NCBI GenBank assembly: GCA_014381795.1
Contig: JACNKY010000282.1
Location: 1-9,956 of the forward strand
Reading direction: 5' to 3'
Origin: Pseudomonadota bacterium
GTDB taxonomy: Bacteria; SAR324; NAC60-12
DNA length: 9,956 nt
How positions within the stretch are numbered: position 1 is the stretch's first letter; every line of letters starts with the position of its first letter. The translations under genes and the position numbers were made by a program. The notes under the pieces were generated by a model. That model was not told the DNA's origin, did not search any database, and saw only the letters and a list, made by a program, of their open reading frames with translations. Shown piece by piece: positions 1 to 6,044 of this stretch.

Positions 1-1
1 G

Positions 2-2011
2 GGTGCATTTGCTCTGCAGATCACAGTCAAACTCGGTGCACTGACTAAGATGGCGCCAGAAAACCGTCTAAACGAAATCGGCAGGCGGATCGGCAGGCTT
101 TTCAAAATTGGTTTTGGGCAACAGAAACTGATTGGAAGGAAACGCGAACGGAGTTCCGGAATCATGCACGCCTTCATCTTTTGGGGAGCACTGCTCGTGG
201 GTGTGAGGGAATTAACCTTAATGGGCGAAGGTTTTATCAGTGGGTTTCAGGAATATTTACCTTTTCTAGGCTCTGACTCATGGCTGGGCTATGCCTATAT
301 TACTGTCTATAACTTCTGTGAAGTTTTGGTACTGGCCATGGTTTTAGTGGCACTTTATCGGCGGCTTGTCCCTAAACCCGATAGGCTTGAACTGAACTGG
401 GAGGGCATATATGTTTTACTGTTTGTTGGTTCTATCATGCTCACCGACCTGCTGTTTGACTCGGCACGACTCAATTTGGTGGAAAGTTACGGACAGAACC
501 TCCATTCTTTCCAAAGCGCGAATTACGGTTCAGAGTGGGATTGGGCTCCTTTCACGGTTTTGCTGGCTTCAGCCATCAACGGTCTGGGCGAAGGAACAAA
601 CGCATTTGTCTATCATTTCAGTTATTGGGGACACGTGGCGGTAATGTTCGTCTTCGTGAATCTGCTGATTCACACTAAACAGTTTCATGAAATGACTGCC
701 CTGCCGAATATTTTTTTCGGTTCACTGGATTATCCACACGCTATTCCGCCTTTGGCTGATTTGGAAGATGAAAGCGCCTGGGAGGAAGGGCGCATTGGTG
801 TCAGCAAACTGGAAAACTTGACCTGGAAACAAGGACTGGACCTTTTGTCCTGTACAGAATGCGGACGCTGTCATGATGTCTGCCCGACCTTTGTTACAAA
901 CAAGCCACTCACGCTGAAGCGATTCAATCAATCACTAGTGCATCACTTACGAGATGAGGAAACGACACTTTTCCGGACAGGCGCGACTGCAGATGACAAA
1001 ACGCTTATCGGTGAAATTATTCGTCCTGAAACACTTTGGGCCTGTACAACCTGTCGCGCCTGTGAAGAGGTTTGTCCGGTTTCAATCGAACATGTTCCGC
1101 GAATTCTGGGTTTGAGGCAAAATCAAACCATGATGGAAGAAGCTTATCCTCCGGAAATGTCTAATACTTTTAAAGGTCTTGAGCGCAATTTCAATCCGTG
1201 GGGCATTGGTTTTGACCAGCGGGCGGACTGGGCCGATGGACTGGATGTTCCCTTGATGGCTGAGACAAAAGCGGAAGATATTGATGTGCTGATGTGGGTC
1301 GGCTGCGCGGGTTCTTTTGACAGCAGAAACCAGAAAATTGCTCGTGCCACAGCGACACTTTATCAGAAAGCCGGCGTTAAATTTGCGATGCTGGGTAGTG
1401 AAGAAAAATGTACCGGAGACCTGGCTCGGCGTTCCGGAAACGAAATGCTCTTTCAAATGCTGGCCGGTGATAACGTGGAAACTTTGAATAATTATAAAAT
1501 CAAAAAAATCGTCACCGCCTGTCCGCATTGTTTAAACAGCATCAAAAATGAATATCCGCAACTTGGCGGCGAGTACGAGGTTTTACATCATTCACAGTTC
1601 ATTTCCAAGTTGGTGGATGAAGGACGTTTACCGGTCGGCAGTAATCTCAAAGACACCATCACCTATCACGCCCCCTGTTATCTGGGACGCTACAATAAGG
1701 AATATGATGCGCCGCGGAAATTGTTGAATAGTGCGGCTGAAACACCGATGCGTGAAATGCCACGTCACGGTACTGAAAGTTTCTGCTGTGGAGCCGGCGG
1801 TGCCAGAATGTGGATGGAAGAAACAATCGGCACACGTATCAACGAAAACCGTACCGAAGAAGCAATTCAAACCGGAGCTTCCACGGTGGCTACTGGATGT
1901 CCGTTCTGCATGACCATGATCAGTGACGGAATTGCCGCCAAAGGCAAAACTGAATCGATGCAGGCTAAAGATATTTCAGAACTCGTTCTGGAAGCCGTTG
2001 AAGCGTCTTAA
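2..2011 (+). CDS. Membrane-bound (Fe-S) oxidoreductase, ETF:quinone oxidoreductase / HdrD-like (5' partial)
   Basis: Probably passes electrons from an electron-transfer flavoprotein or similar donor to membrane quinone, like the FadF, EtfD and EMO families. An ATG lies at 50, but the frame stays open to the window edge and the extra residues look like family sequence, so the true start is upstream. Numbering from ATG 50, an N-terminal NarI-like domain (about 38-218) has five hydrophobic segments and candidate haem-ligand histidines H40, H189, H195, H208 and H213. Two 4Fe-4S motifs follow, CxxCxxCxxxCP at 268-278 and 332-342. Two CCG domains come next: the first uses C419, C454 and C491/C494, with Lys-Cys instead of the double Cys; the second has C543, C579-C580 and C617/C620, the pattern that binds a non-cubane cluster in HdrB/HdrD. 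The family is recognised with confidence. The physiological donor is inferred, and etfBA genes just upstream would support it. Confidence 0.9.
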   Translation, partial: GAFALQITVKLGALTKMAPENRLNEIGRRIGRLFKIGFGQQKLIGRKRERSSGIMHAFIFWGALLVGVRELTLMGEGFISGFQEYLPFLGSDSWLGYAYITVYNFCEVLVLAMVLVALYRRLVPKPDRLELNWEGIYVLLFVGSIMLTDLLFDSARLNLVESYGQNLHSFQSANYGSEWDWAPFTVLLASAINGLGEGTNAFVYHFSYWGHVAVMFVFVNLLIHTKQFHEMTALPNIFFGSLDYPHAIPPLADLEDESAWEEGRIGVSKLENLTWKQGLDLLSCTECGRCHDVCPTFVTNKPLTLKRFNQSLVHHLRDEETTLFRTGATADDKTLIGEIIRPETLWACTTCRACEEVCPVSIEHVPRILGLRQNQTMMEEAYPPEMSNTFKGLERNFNPWGIGFDQRADWADGLDVPLMAETKAEDIDVLMWVGCAGSFDSRNQKIARATATLYQKAGVKFAMLGSEEKCTGDLARRSGNEMLFQMLAGDNVETLNNYKIKKIVTACPHCLNSIKNEYPQLGGEYEVLHHSQFISKLVDEGRLPVGSNLKDTITYHAPCYLGRYNKEYDAPRKLLNSAAETPMREMPRHGTESFCCGAGGARMWMEETIGTRINENRTEEAIQTGASTVATGCPFCMTMISDGIAAKGKTESMQAKDISELVLEAVEAS

Positions 2012-2038
2012 CTGCCCACAATTAAAACCAATCCTCAT

Positions 2039-2143
2039 CCCGCTTTGTCATCCCGGACTTGATCCGGGATCCAGGGAATCACTGCAAACACTTGACACCC
2101 ACCCGCTTTGTCATCCCGGACTTGATCCGGGATCCAGGCAATC
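2039..2143 (+). repeat. Two copies of a palindromic VIPDLIRDP-type repeat
   Basis: Positions 2039-2080 and 2102-2143 are 42-base direct copies, 63 bases apart, differing at one base. Each contains an 8-base inverted repeat with a 5-base loop (ATCCCGGA-CTTGA-TCCGGGAT) at 2050-2070 and 2113-2133. The hairpins lie just after the stop of the Fe-S gene and could help end its transcript, but neither is followed directly by a T run. Reading through them gives the spurious peptide CHPGLDPGSR. Confidence 0.9.
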
Positions 2144-2164
2144 AAAACTAAACAAACTTTTTTT

Positions 2165-2195
2165 GTCATTCCTGTGAAAGCGGGAATCCAGGAAA
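2165..2195 (+). repeat. Third, diverged palindromic repeat (VIPAKAGIQ/dRS3-like)
   Basis: After GTC, an imperfect palindrome at 2168-2187 begins ATTCC and ends GGGAAT, followed by CCAGGAAA. It has the same orientation and layout as the two copies to its left (GTCAT, inverted repeat, CCAGG) but belongs to the other subtype, with an AAAGC core. A run of T (2158-2164) lies just in front of it. Confidence 0.75.
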
Positions 2196-2353
2196 TACTC
2201 CAGAAAGACCAAGAATAATTAACTATCGTGCCCCCCTTAAATCTTTTTTAACTCTCTACATATTTACTTCACATTTTTTTGATACACTGCTTAGAAGTTT
2301 TAACAAAGCAGCTTGCCTTTAATTTATTTTACTTCAAACCAATATAAGTCCAG

Positions 2354-2536
2354 ATGAAAAAATATACTAAAATTATGATTGCAGGAATAATCGGTGTAAG
2401 CCTCATTAGCGGTTGCGGGATTTTAGCCGACGGTCATGGCGGCATTAACCAGAAGAAACACAAAGACGGAGTAGAACATGACTCATCCGGCGAAATGTTA
2501 CACAAAGGAGAACTTCAGAAGCATCACGGAAAATAA
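2354..2536 (+). CDS. Small histidine-rich lipoprotein
   Basis: A 60-residue protein of unknown function. Residues 2-6 are basic (KKYTK), 7-18 are hydrophobic, and LISGC (17-21) is a good lipobox, so signal peptidase II should cleave before C21 and leave a lipid-anchored peptide of 40 residues. Position +2 is Gly, which does not suggest inner-membrane retention. The mature part is very hydrophilic, with six histidines (28, 36, 42, 50, 57, 58), many Lys and several Asp/Glu, so weak metal binding is possible but unproven. It lacks the typical entericidin tail sequence. The ribosome binding site is weak. The gene stands alone between repeat clusters, and the next repeat begins at the last base of its stop codon. 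That it is real rests on the signal peptide and lipobox. Confidence 0.7.
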   Translation: MKKYTKIMIAGIIGVSLISGCGILADGHGGINQKKHKDGVEHDSSGEMLHKGELQKHHGK

Positions 2537-2682
2537 ATTGTGAGAGGAAGGTATTTCCGGATTCGCTAAGCTTACGGAGTTTGTAATGGTTTCTCTGGAT
2601 TCCGGATCAAGTCCGGGATGACAAAGAAGTGAGGAATGACATGCTAACTAAGATTTCTCCCTTCAGTCGAAATGACACAGAG
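2536..2682. repeat. Composite intergenic repeat, copy A
   Basis: Two modules in a row. Module C (2536-2600) matches 5012-5076 at most positions, including the shared core GGATTCGCTAAGCTT. Module T (2587-2682) matches 4881-4994, apart from an 18-base duplication there. Module T holds an inverted repeat at 2599-2619 (ATTCCGGA-TCAAG-TCCGGGAT, one mismatch), the reverse orientation of the repeats at 2050 and 2113, and then a 42-base stretch (2641-2682) ending in CGAAATGACACAGAG. That ending is the reverse complement of a sequence read as CHFDRRE or VISTEER in spurious translations. Confidence 0.85.
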
Positions 2683-2756
2683 ACGAGGAAGACCGAATTA
2701 AAAAGAAAAACACGGCTACGTTGTGTATAAAATAGCAGTTATTTTTCAGGGTCTGT

Positions 2757-2813
2757 AAAATCAGGATCCCGGAAAATAAGAGTTTTTCAGCCCAAATCTT
2801 TCCGGAACCCTGA
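2757..2813 (-). terminator. Terminator-like hairpin after the PhoX-family gene
   Basis: On the minus strand the RNA arms from 2799-2813 and 2761-2775 pair over 15 positions, two of them G-U, around a 23-base loop, and are followed by UUUUAC. On the plus strand the same two positions become A-C mismatches and no T run follows, so the structure fits a minus-strand transcript better. It begins 34 bases after the stop at 2847. The loop is long and the U run short, so efficiency is uncertain. Confidence 0.6.
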
Positions 2814-2820
2814 AATCAAG

Positions 2821-2851
2821 AATAAGTTATGCTAATTCAAAATAACTTATT
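2821..2851. repeat. AT-rich perfect inverted repeat over the stop codon of the PhoX-family gene
   Basis: Arms AATAAGTTAT (2821-2830) and ATAACTTATT (2842-2851) are perfect 10-base complements with an 11-base loop, and they span the TAA stop at 2847-2849. With little GC and no T run it is a poor terminator by itself. It may protect the 3' end or act together with the GC-richer hairpin at 2757-2813. Confidence 0.6.
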
Positions 2852-4661
2852 TTCGCAACCAGAGCATATCCACAGGATGGGCAGATTTGCCTGCATCTTC
2901 TGCTACAAGAAGCGATCCGTTTGAAAGTCCAAGGATATTGTCAGGATGTGCAATCCCTCCATCGTCACACCTTTTCTTGCCGTCTGTGGTTTTTCCAACC
3001 ACTGCAGGTTCCAAACGGGTAAGATTGTAATCACTGCTCATCGTTCCACGGTATACAGCACCACAGGCCTCCTTATCCAAAGCAATGTCTCCCTGTACAG
3101 TGAGGTCTTTCTTACCACTTGCCCAGTCAACATGTCCCCAATTTTTATCCATGGATTCCGTAATTTCGGAAATGGCAATGTAAACTGTTCCGTTAGTATT
3201 AGTCACACCTTCTAGCTTGTTCCACTCATACGTTGCACCAAGAGCTGCGGCTGCTTTCCTGCTTTCCAGAAAAGCTGGACGGTTATCAGGATATGTACCA
3301 ATGCTGCCGTCTGAGTTAAGATCTTTCCCGAGTTTTGATTCAGCCCAGTTATTCACATCAGCATCAGAGATGAAATTGCTTTGGCCTTCAACATAATCTT
3401 TTGGACCTATGCCGTCATATTCTGAAATCCATTTTGTTATCTGCTCATTATTGCCGTGTGTAAGTTCTATCCAGTTAATATCAAAACCCGTGGTATTCGG
3501 ATCAGACCCTGAATCCTGTTTAGCCTTTGCCGCATAAAGTGTTCCGGAACTCAGATCTGCTTTTTGATCGGCAATAAATTTAAAAAACACACCTCCGGAG
3601 TTCGTATTCCATTTAGGATTAGTATACTTGACGGTATCATCATCACTCATGTATACAGTTCTACCGTCGGGCATAAATGTGGCATTTTCATGACTCAAGC
3701 GTCCCATAACATAATGCCTTACCAGTTCCGGTTTTTCAGAAGCAGGATAGTTCATCTCAATTATTTGACCATAGCGGTATGGATTTGAGACATGCCCAAG
3801 ATAGCGGTTCATCATTTTCGGCATGTGAAAAACCATGTCATTACCCTTCATAAAAGTCGGCTTTTCATCTGCGTCATGCAGGTCAGGATGGTTCCAGAGC
3901 ATTGTGTTATAAAAATAATACTCCTCGGCAAATACTGGGGTGCCCCAAGGTGAAATTTCTCCGTAACAAAGAATCCAACCACCTCCGATGCTCCTTAGAT
4001 CAAGCATACTTGACTTGTCCAGGTTAGTAGACCAGCTGCCTTTATCACGCTGCAATCTCAGTCGGCTGATTCCGGATACTCCCTTGCGGGTTGCTCCTTC
4101 AAAAGCAGTGTAAAGAATAGCCTCTTTGGAACTTAAAGGAATAAAAGCATTGTAGTCAACATCGTTGGAGATGTACATCAACTCTCCCTTTGAATCATAA
4201 ACTGCTCCCAGTTTAGTTCCGTCACCTAACTTTTGACCGGATTTTCCTAGGATGACATATTCACCTGCTGCCACGTGCACCTTAGATCGGGAATCCTCAG
4301 CAGGAATTGGTACGTTTTTTCCGGAATATGTTCTAATGTCCATACCGTCAATGTATCCTATCAGCGCAGCGGGTCCATCACCAACTACTTCGCCTTTTCC
4401 ACCGGGGTGCTGTGCATTGAAAAATAGTTCGCCGACATTATTGACTGCTAATCCAGCCACTTCCGAACCGGCGGGTACGGGGGCAATGCGAATCATTTCA
4501 CCCCTGTGAGCAAATGTTTCGCTTGTATATCCTGTAAGGCTGATGACAGCCCCGCTCAGGGCAACTAAAAATATCTTGTCTTTTTTTTTATTAACTCCTT
4601 CTACTAATTGATGTAAAATTATTAACACAGATGCAGTGTAAAATTGACCGTTTTCCAACAA
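2847..4661 (-). CDS. PhoX-family (DUF839) secreted protein, putative alkaline phosphatase-like
   Basis: Relatives include the Fe/Ca-dependent alkaline phosphatase PhoX, a beta-propeller that releases phosphate outside the cytoplasm. Numbering from the TTG at 4661, family landmarks appear in order: GELFFNAQHPGG (78-89); C232 in LCYGEISPWGT, matching the conserved NCAGG-TPWGT region; E246-E247; a YGQIIEMN strand (297-304); GRLSHENATF (320-329); SDDD (339-342); ALGATYEWNKLEGV (473-486); and HPDNILGLSNGSLLVAED (572-589). An EF-hand/dockerin-like D-x-N-x-DG sits at 447-452. The export signal (KKKDKIFLVALSGAVISLTG, about 25-44) is Sec-like, with no twin arginine, unlike classical PhoX. The start is unclear: TTG 4661 and GTG 4625 are in frame, but the only good ribosome binding site (4595-4601) has no start codon behind it. 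The family is firm; the phosphatase substrate is not shown. Confidence 0.88.
   Translation of the reverse strand: MLENGQFYTASVLIILHQLVEGVNKKKDKIFLVALSGAVISLTGYTSETFAHRGEMIRIAPVPAGSEVAGLAVNNVGELFFNAQHPGGKGEVVGDGPAALIGYIDGMDIRTYSGKNVPIPAEDSRSKVHVAAGEYVILGKSGQKLGDGTKLGAVYDSKGELMYISNDVDYNAFIPLSSKEAILYTAFEGATRKGVSGISRLRLQRDKGSWSTNLDKSSMLDLRSIGGGWILCYGEISPWGTPVFAEEYYFYNTMLWNHPDLHDADEKPTFMKGNDMVFHMPKMMNRYLGHVSNPYRYGQIIEMNYPASEKPELVRHYVMGRLSHENATFMPDGRTVYMSDDDTVKYTNPKWNTNSGGVFFKFIADQKADLSSGTLYAAKAKQDSGSDPNTTGFDINWIELTHGNNEQITKWISEYDGIGPKDYVEGQSNFISDADVNNWAESKLGKDLNSDGSIGTYPDNRPAFLESRKAAAALGATYEWNKLEGVTNTNGTVYIAISEITESMDKNWGHVDWASGKKDLTVQGDIALDKEACGAVYRGTMSSDYNLTRLEPAVVGKTTDGKKRCDDGGIAHPDNILGLSNGSLLVAEDAGKSAHPVDMLWLRK
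4595..4601 (-). promoter_or_regulatory. Strong Shine-Dalgarno with no canonical start codon after it
   Basis: The minus strand reads GAAGGAG here, then TTAAT, a run of nine A (4589-4581), and GAC. The codons at the right spacing, in the frame of the downstream protein, are GTT, AAT and AAA. ATA at 4591-4589 is out of frame by one base. Translation from TTG 4661 or GTG 4625 would read through this site, giving 24 or 12 extra residues before the lysine-rich start of the signal peptide. Confidence 0.6.
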
Positions 4662-4880
4662 ACAAGATCAAAGCATCATTAAGGATAAAACCCAGTTTGG
4701 ACTAAAATAAACCAAATACAAACTCAGGGACTTGCTCTTGAGTTCGATGAAACATGCTCACAATTATTCTTTATCCAGTCAAGTTTTTTTTAACATTATA
4801 CAATTCATGATGATGAATAAGTTTTTCAATCAATTCATGCAAGTTTCACAATTTTCTGCTTTATAATTTTGTAATTTGAC
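4662..4880. other. AT-rich spacer upstream of the PhoX-family gene
   Basis: No coding sequence is seen. It includes T-rich and A-rich tracts and an inverted repeat, ATTCAT-N4-ATGAAT, at 4803-4818. It presumably carries the promoter of the minus-strand gene at 2847-4661. I could not pick a convincing -35/-10 pair, and I see no clear Pho-box array. Confidence 0.5.
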
Positions 4881-4994
4881 TGGTTTCTCTGGATCCCGGA
4901 TCAAGTCCGGGATGACAAAGAAGTGAGGAAGGACAAAGAAGTGAGGAAGGACATGCTAACTAAGGTTTCTCTCTTCGGTCGAAATGACACAGAG
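4881..4994. repeat. Composite intergenic repeat, copy B, module T with internal 18-base duplication
   Basis: This matches 2587-2682 in the same orientation. It contains the perfect palindrome ATCCCGGA-TCAAG-TCCGGGAT (4893-4913) and the 42-base end block (4953-4994, three mismatches to 2641-2682). The unit GACAAAGAAGTGAGGAAG occurs twice in tandem (4914-4931 and 4932-4949), which accounts for the whole length difference from copy A (114 versus 96 bases). Confidence 0.88.
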
Positions 4995-5011
4995 GTGTAA
5001 GAGGAAAGGTG

Positions 5012-5105
5012 AATTGTAAGAGGAAGGTAATTTCGGATTCGCTAAGCTTGCGGAATTTGTAGAGGTTTCTCTGAATTCCCACTTTCGCGGGAATGACAAA
5101 GTGAG
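5012..5105. repeat. Composite intergenic repeat, copy B, module C plus dRS3-type palindrome
   Basis: Positions 5012-5076 match 2536-2600. They run into ATTCCC-N8-GGGAAT (5075-5094), the consensus form of the dRS3 palindrome known from Neisseria, then GACAAAGTGAG. In copy A the same module C runs into the ATCCCGGA-type palindrome instead, so palindromes have been exchanged behind a common flank. Just before it, GTAAGAGGAA occurs twice (from 4997 and 5016). Confidence 0.8.
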
Positions 5106-5269
5106 TTTCGGAAACGGCTCCGCAATGTGCTGCTCCAGCGTTGGCTGGCTTTTTGATGATGAAGAAGCAGTGCTCAAAGAAGCTGAGACAAGTGCGTAAT
5201 TTACTCAAAATAATCCGGAAGGACTTAAGGGCGCACAGGCAGTTGCGTATAGGGAAAATCGAACCGGAA

Positions 5270-5662
5270 TCAGCCTTTTAAAATTGAATATGATTTAAAC
5301 CACATAGCTAACTCAGATTCATTATTAAGACCGGAAGCCAATCTTTCAATAGTAATTACGGCTTCTGTTTCAGGTGCATGAAAGCTAACTCCATTAATTT
5401 CTAAAAATAGTACGCCGATTGTAAAGGAAGTCCTTTTGTTTCCGTCCACAAATGGGTGATTTTTAGCTATACCGAAACTGTAAGAAGCGGCAAGCTCGAA
5501 CATGGTCGAGTCTGGATCATAAACTAAACGATGTTTTGGTTTCGCTAAGGCCGATTTGAGTAATGTCACATCCCTGATGCCTGTGGCTCCTCCATGTTCC
5601 GCGAGAAGCATTTCGTGTATCGATATTGTTGCTTGCTCAAGAATCAATTTTGGCTCGTTCAT
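5270..5662 (-). CDS. Doc-type (death-on-curing) Fic-fold toxin
   Basis: A 130-residue protein of the Fic/Doc family and of normal Doc length. The active-site motif HPFVDGNKR is at residues 69-77, with the catalytic-type H69. The GNKR ending, rather than GNGR, marks the Doc branch; phage P1 Doc phosphorylates EF-Tu instead of AMPylating. The N-terminal GIRDVTLLKSALAKP (28-42) is also typical of Doc. The ATG at 5662 overlaps the TAA stop of the upstream antitoxin by one base (TAATG), which suggests translational coupling and one operon with 5662-5886. All motif residues are present, so it is probably active. That EF-Tu is its target here is inferred from the family only. Confidence 0.92.
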   Translation of the reverse strand: MNEPKLILEQATISIHEMLLAEHGGATGIRDVTLLKSALAKPKHRLVYDPDSTMFELAASYSFGIAKNHPFVDGNKRTSFTIGVLFLEINGVSFHAPETEAVITIERLASGLNNESELAMWFKSYSILKG

Positions 5663-5886
5663 TATTTTGCCAATTCTTTGAGTGTATCACGATATTTTTT
5701 CATGATGCCTTCAGCGACTTTTATTTGCTCTTCAAAATCCTGTTGATAAGGAGTAAGAGTGTATCCTTCAGACTTTTCAACCAGGTAAAGCATATCTCCC
5801 TTTTCAGCTTTCAGCTTTTTGAGAGCCTCTTTAGGAAGAAGAATTCCCATTGAGTTGCCGACTTGAGTAACTTTAACTTTTAACAT
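5662..5886 (-). CDS. AbrB/MazE-type antitoxin of the Doc toxin
   Basis: A 74-residue protein with an N-terminal SpoVT-AbrB (swapped-hairpin) DNA-binding domain at about 3-47. Its signature is VTQVGNSMGILLPKEALKKL (6-25), typical of MazE-like addiction antidotes. The charged C-terminal part (about 50-74) is probably the disordered or helical region that binds and neutralises the toxin. A GGAG ribosome binding site lies 7 bases before the ATG (on the plus strand at 5894-5897). It is the first gene of a two-gene operon with the Doc toxin and should repress its own promoter through the direct repeats at 5907-5927. P1 Doc is paired with Phd, which has a different fold, so this is a mixed pairing. 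AbrB-type partners of Doc do occur in chromosomes. Confidence 0.9.
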   Translation of the reverse strand: MLKVKVTQVGNSMGILLPKEALKKLKAEKGDMLYLVEKSEGYTLTPYQQDFEEQIKVAEGIMKKYRDTLKELAK

Positions 5887-5906
5887 ATTTACGCTCCACA
5901 GATGAA

Positions 5907-5927
5907 TGTTATTACATTTGTTATTAC
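5907..5927. promoter_or_regulatory. Candidate operator: direct repeats in front of the toxin-antitoxin operon
   Basis: TGTTATTAC occurs twice (5907-5915 and 5919-5927) with ATT between, a 12-base period close to one helical turn. An imperfect palindrome with AATGT and ACATT arms (5905-5918) overlaps the first copy. The site ends about 20 bases upstream of the antitoxin start, where an AbrB-type autorepressor would be expected to bind. No footprint-like consensus is known to me for this pair. Confidence 0.45.
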
Positions 5928-6044
5928 CAAGCTAATCCAATCTAACAAAAAGATCAAGCTGACTATACTCCGCCCTACGCGTTCCTCTATCTGCTCCGTA
6001 ACGCAGTAAAGTGGCCCCAAGACCCGGAATGTTTTTCTGATTAG

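Noticed and set aside
1082..1528. Long minus-strand frame (148 residues) inside the Fe-S gene
   Set aside because: A shadow of the plus-strand gene, whose cysteine motifs are unmistakable; the reverse frame has no recognisable motif.
2050..2133. Repeats at 2050 and 2113 as the start of a CRISPR array
   Set aside because: The units are palindromic, differ from the third copy, occur in both orientations between genes, and there is no regular array or cas gene.
1923..2177. 84-residue plus-strand frame across the repeats
   Set aside because: It overlaps the end of the Fe-S gene in another frame and most of it is read-through of the palindromic repeats (CHPGLDPGSR twice), a well-known false-protein signature.
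2279..2306. Possible promoter TTGATA-N16-TAACAA before the lipoprotein gene
   Set aside because: The -10 matches poorly, and AT-rich sequence gives many such pairs by chance.
2587..5105. PhoX-family gene as cargo of an insertion sequence
   Set aside because: The flanking repeats are short, modular and in direct orientation, and no transposase or terminal inverted repeats are seen.
4956..5208. Minus-strand frames of 73 and 82 residues
   Set aside because: They read through composite repeat copy B (FVIPAKVGIQ, CHFDRREKP, VISTEERNL), which are translations of non-coding repeats.
5156..5281. 41-codon plus-strand frame giving a very basic peptide (ending RIGKIEPESAF)
   Set aside because: It has no ribosome binding site, overlaps the end of the Doc gene, and matches no family I know. 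Possibly a relic, but not supportable as a gene.
5956..6044. Terminator after the M48 gene
   Set aside because: Only 5-base arms (GCGTT/AACGC) and no T run after a stable stem; not convincing.
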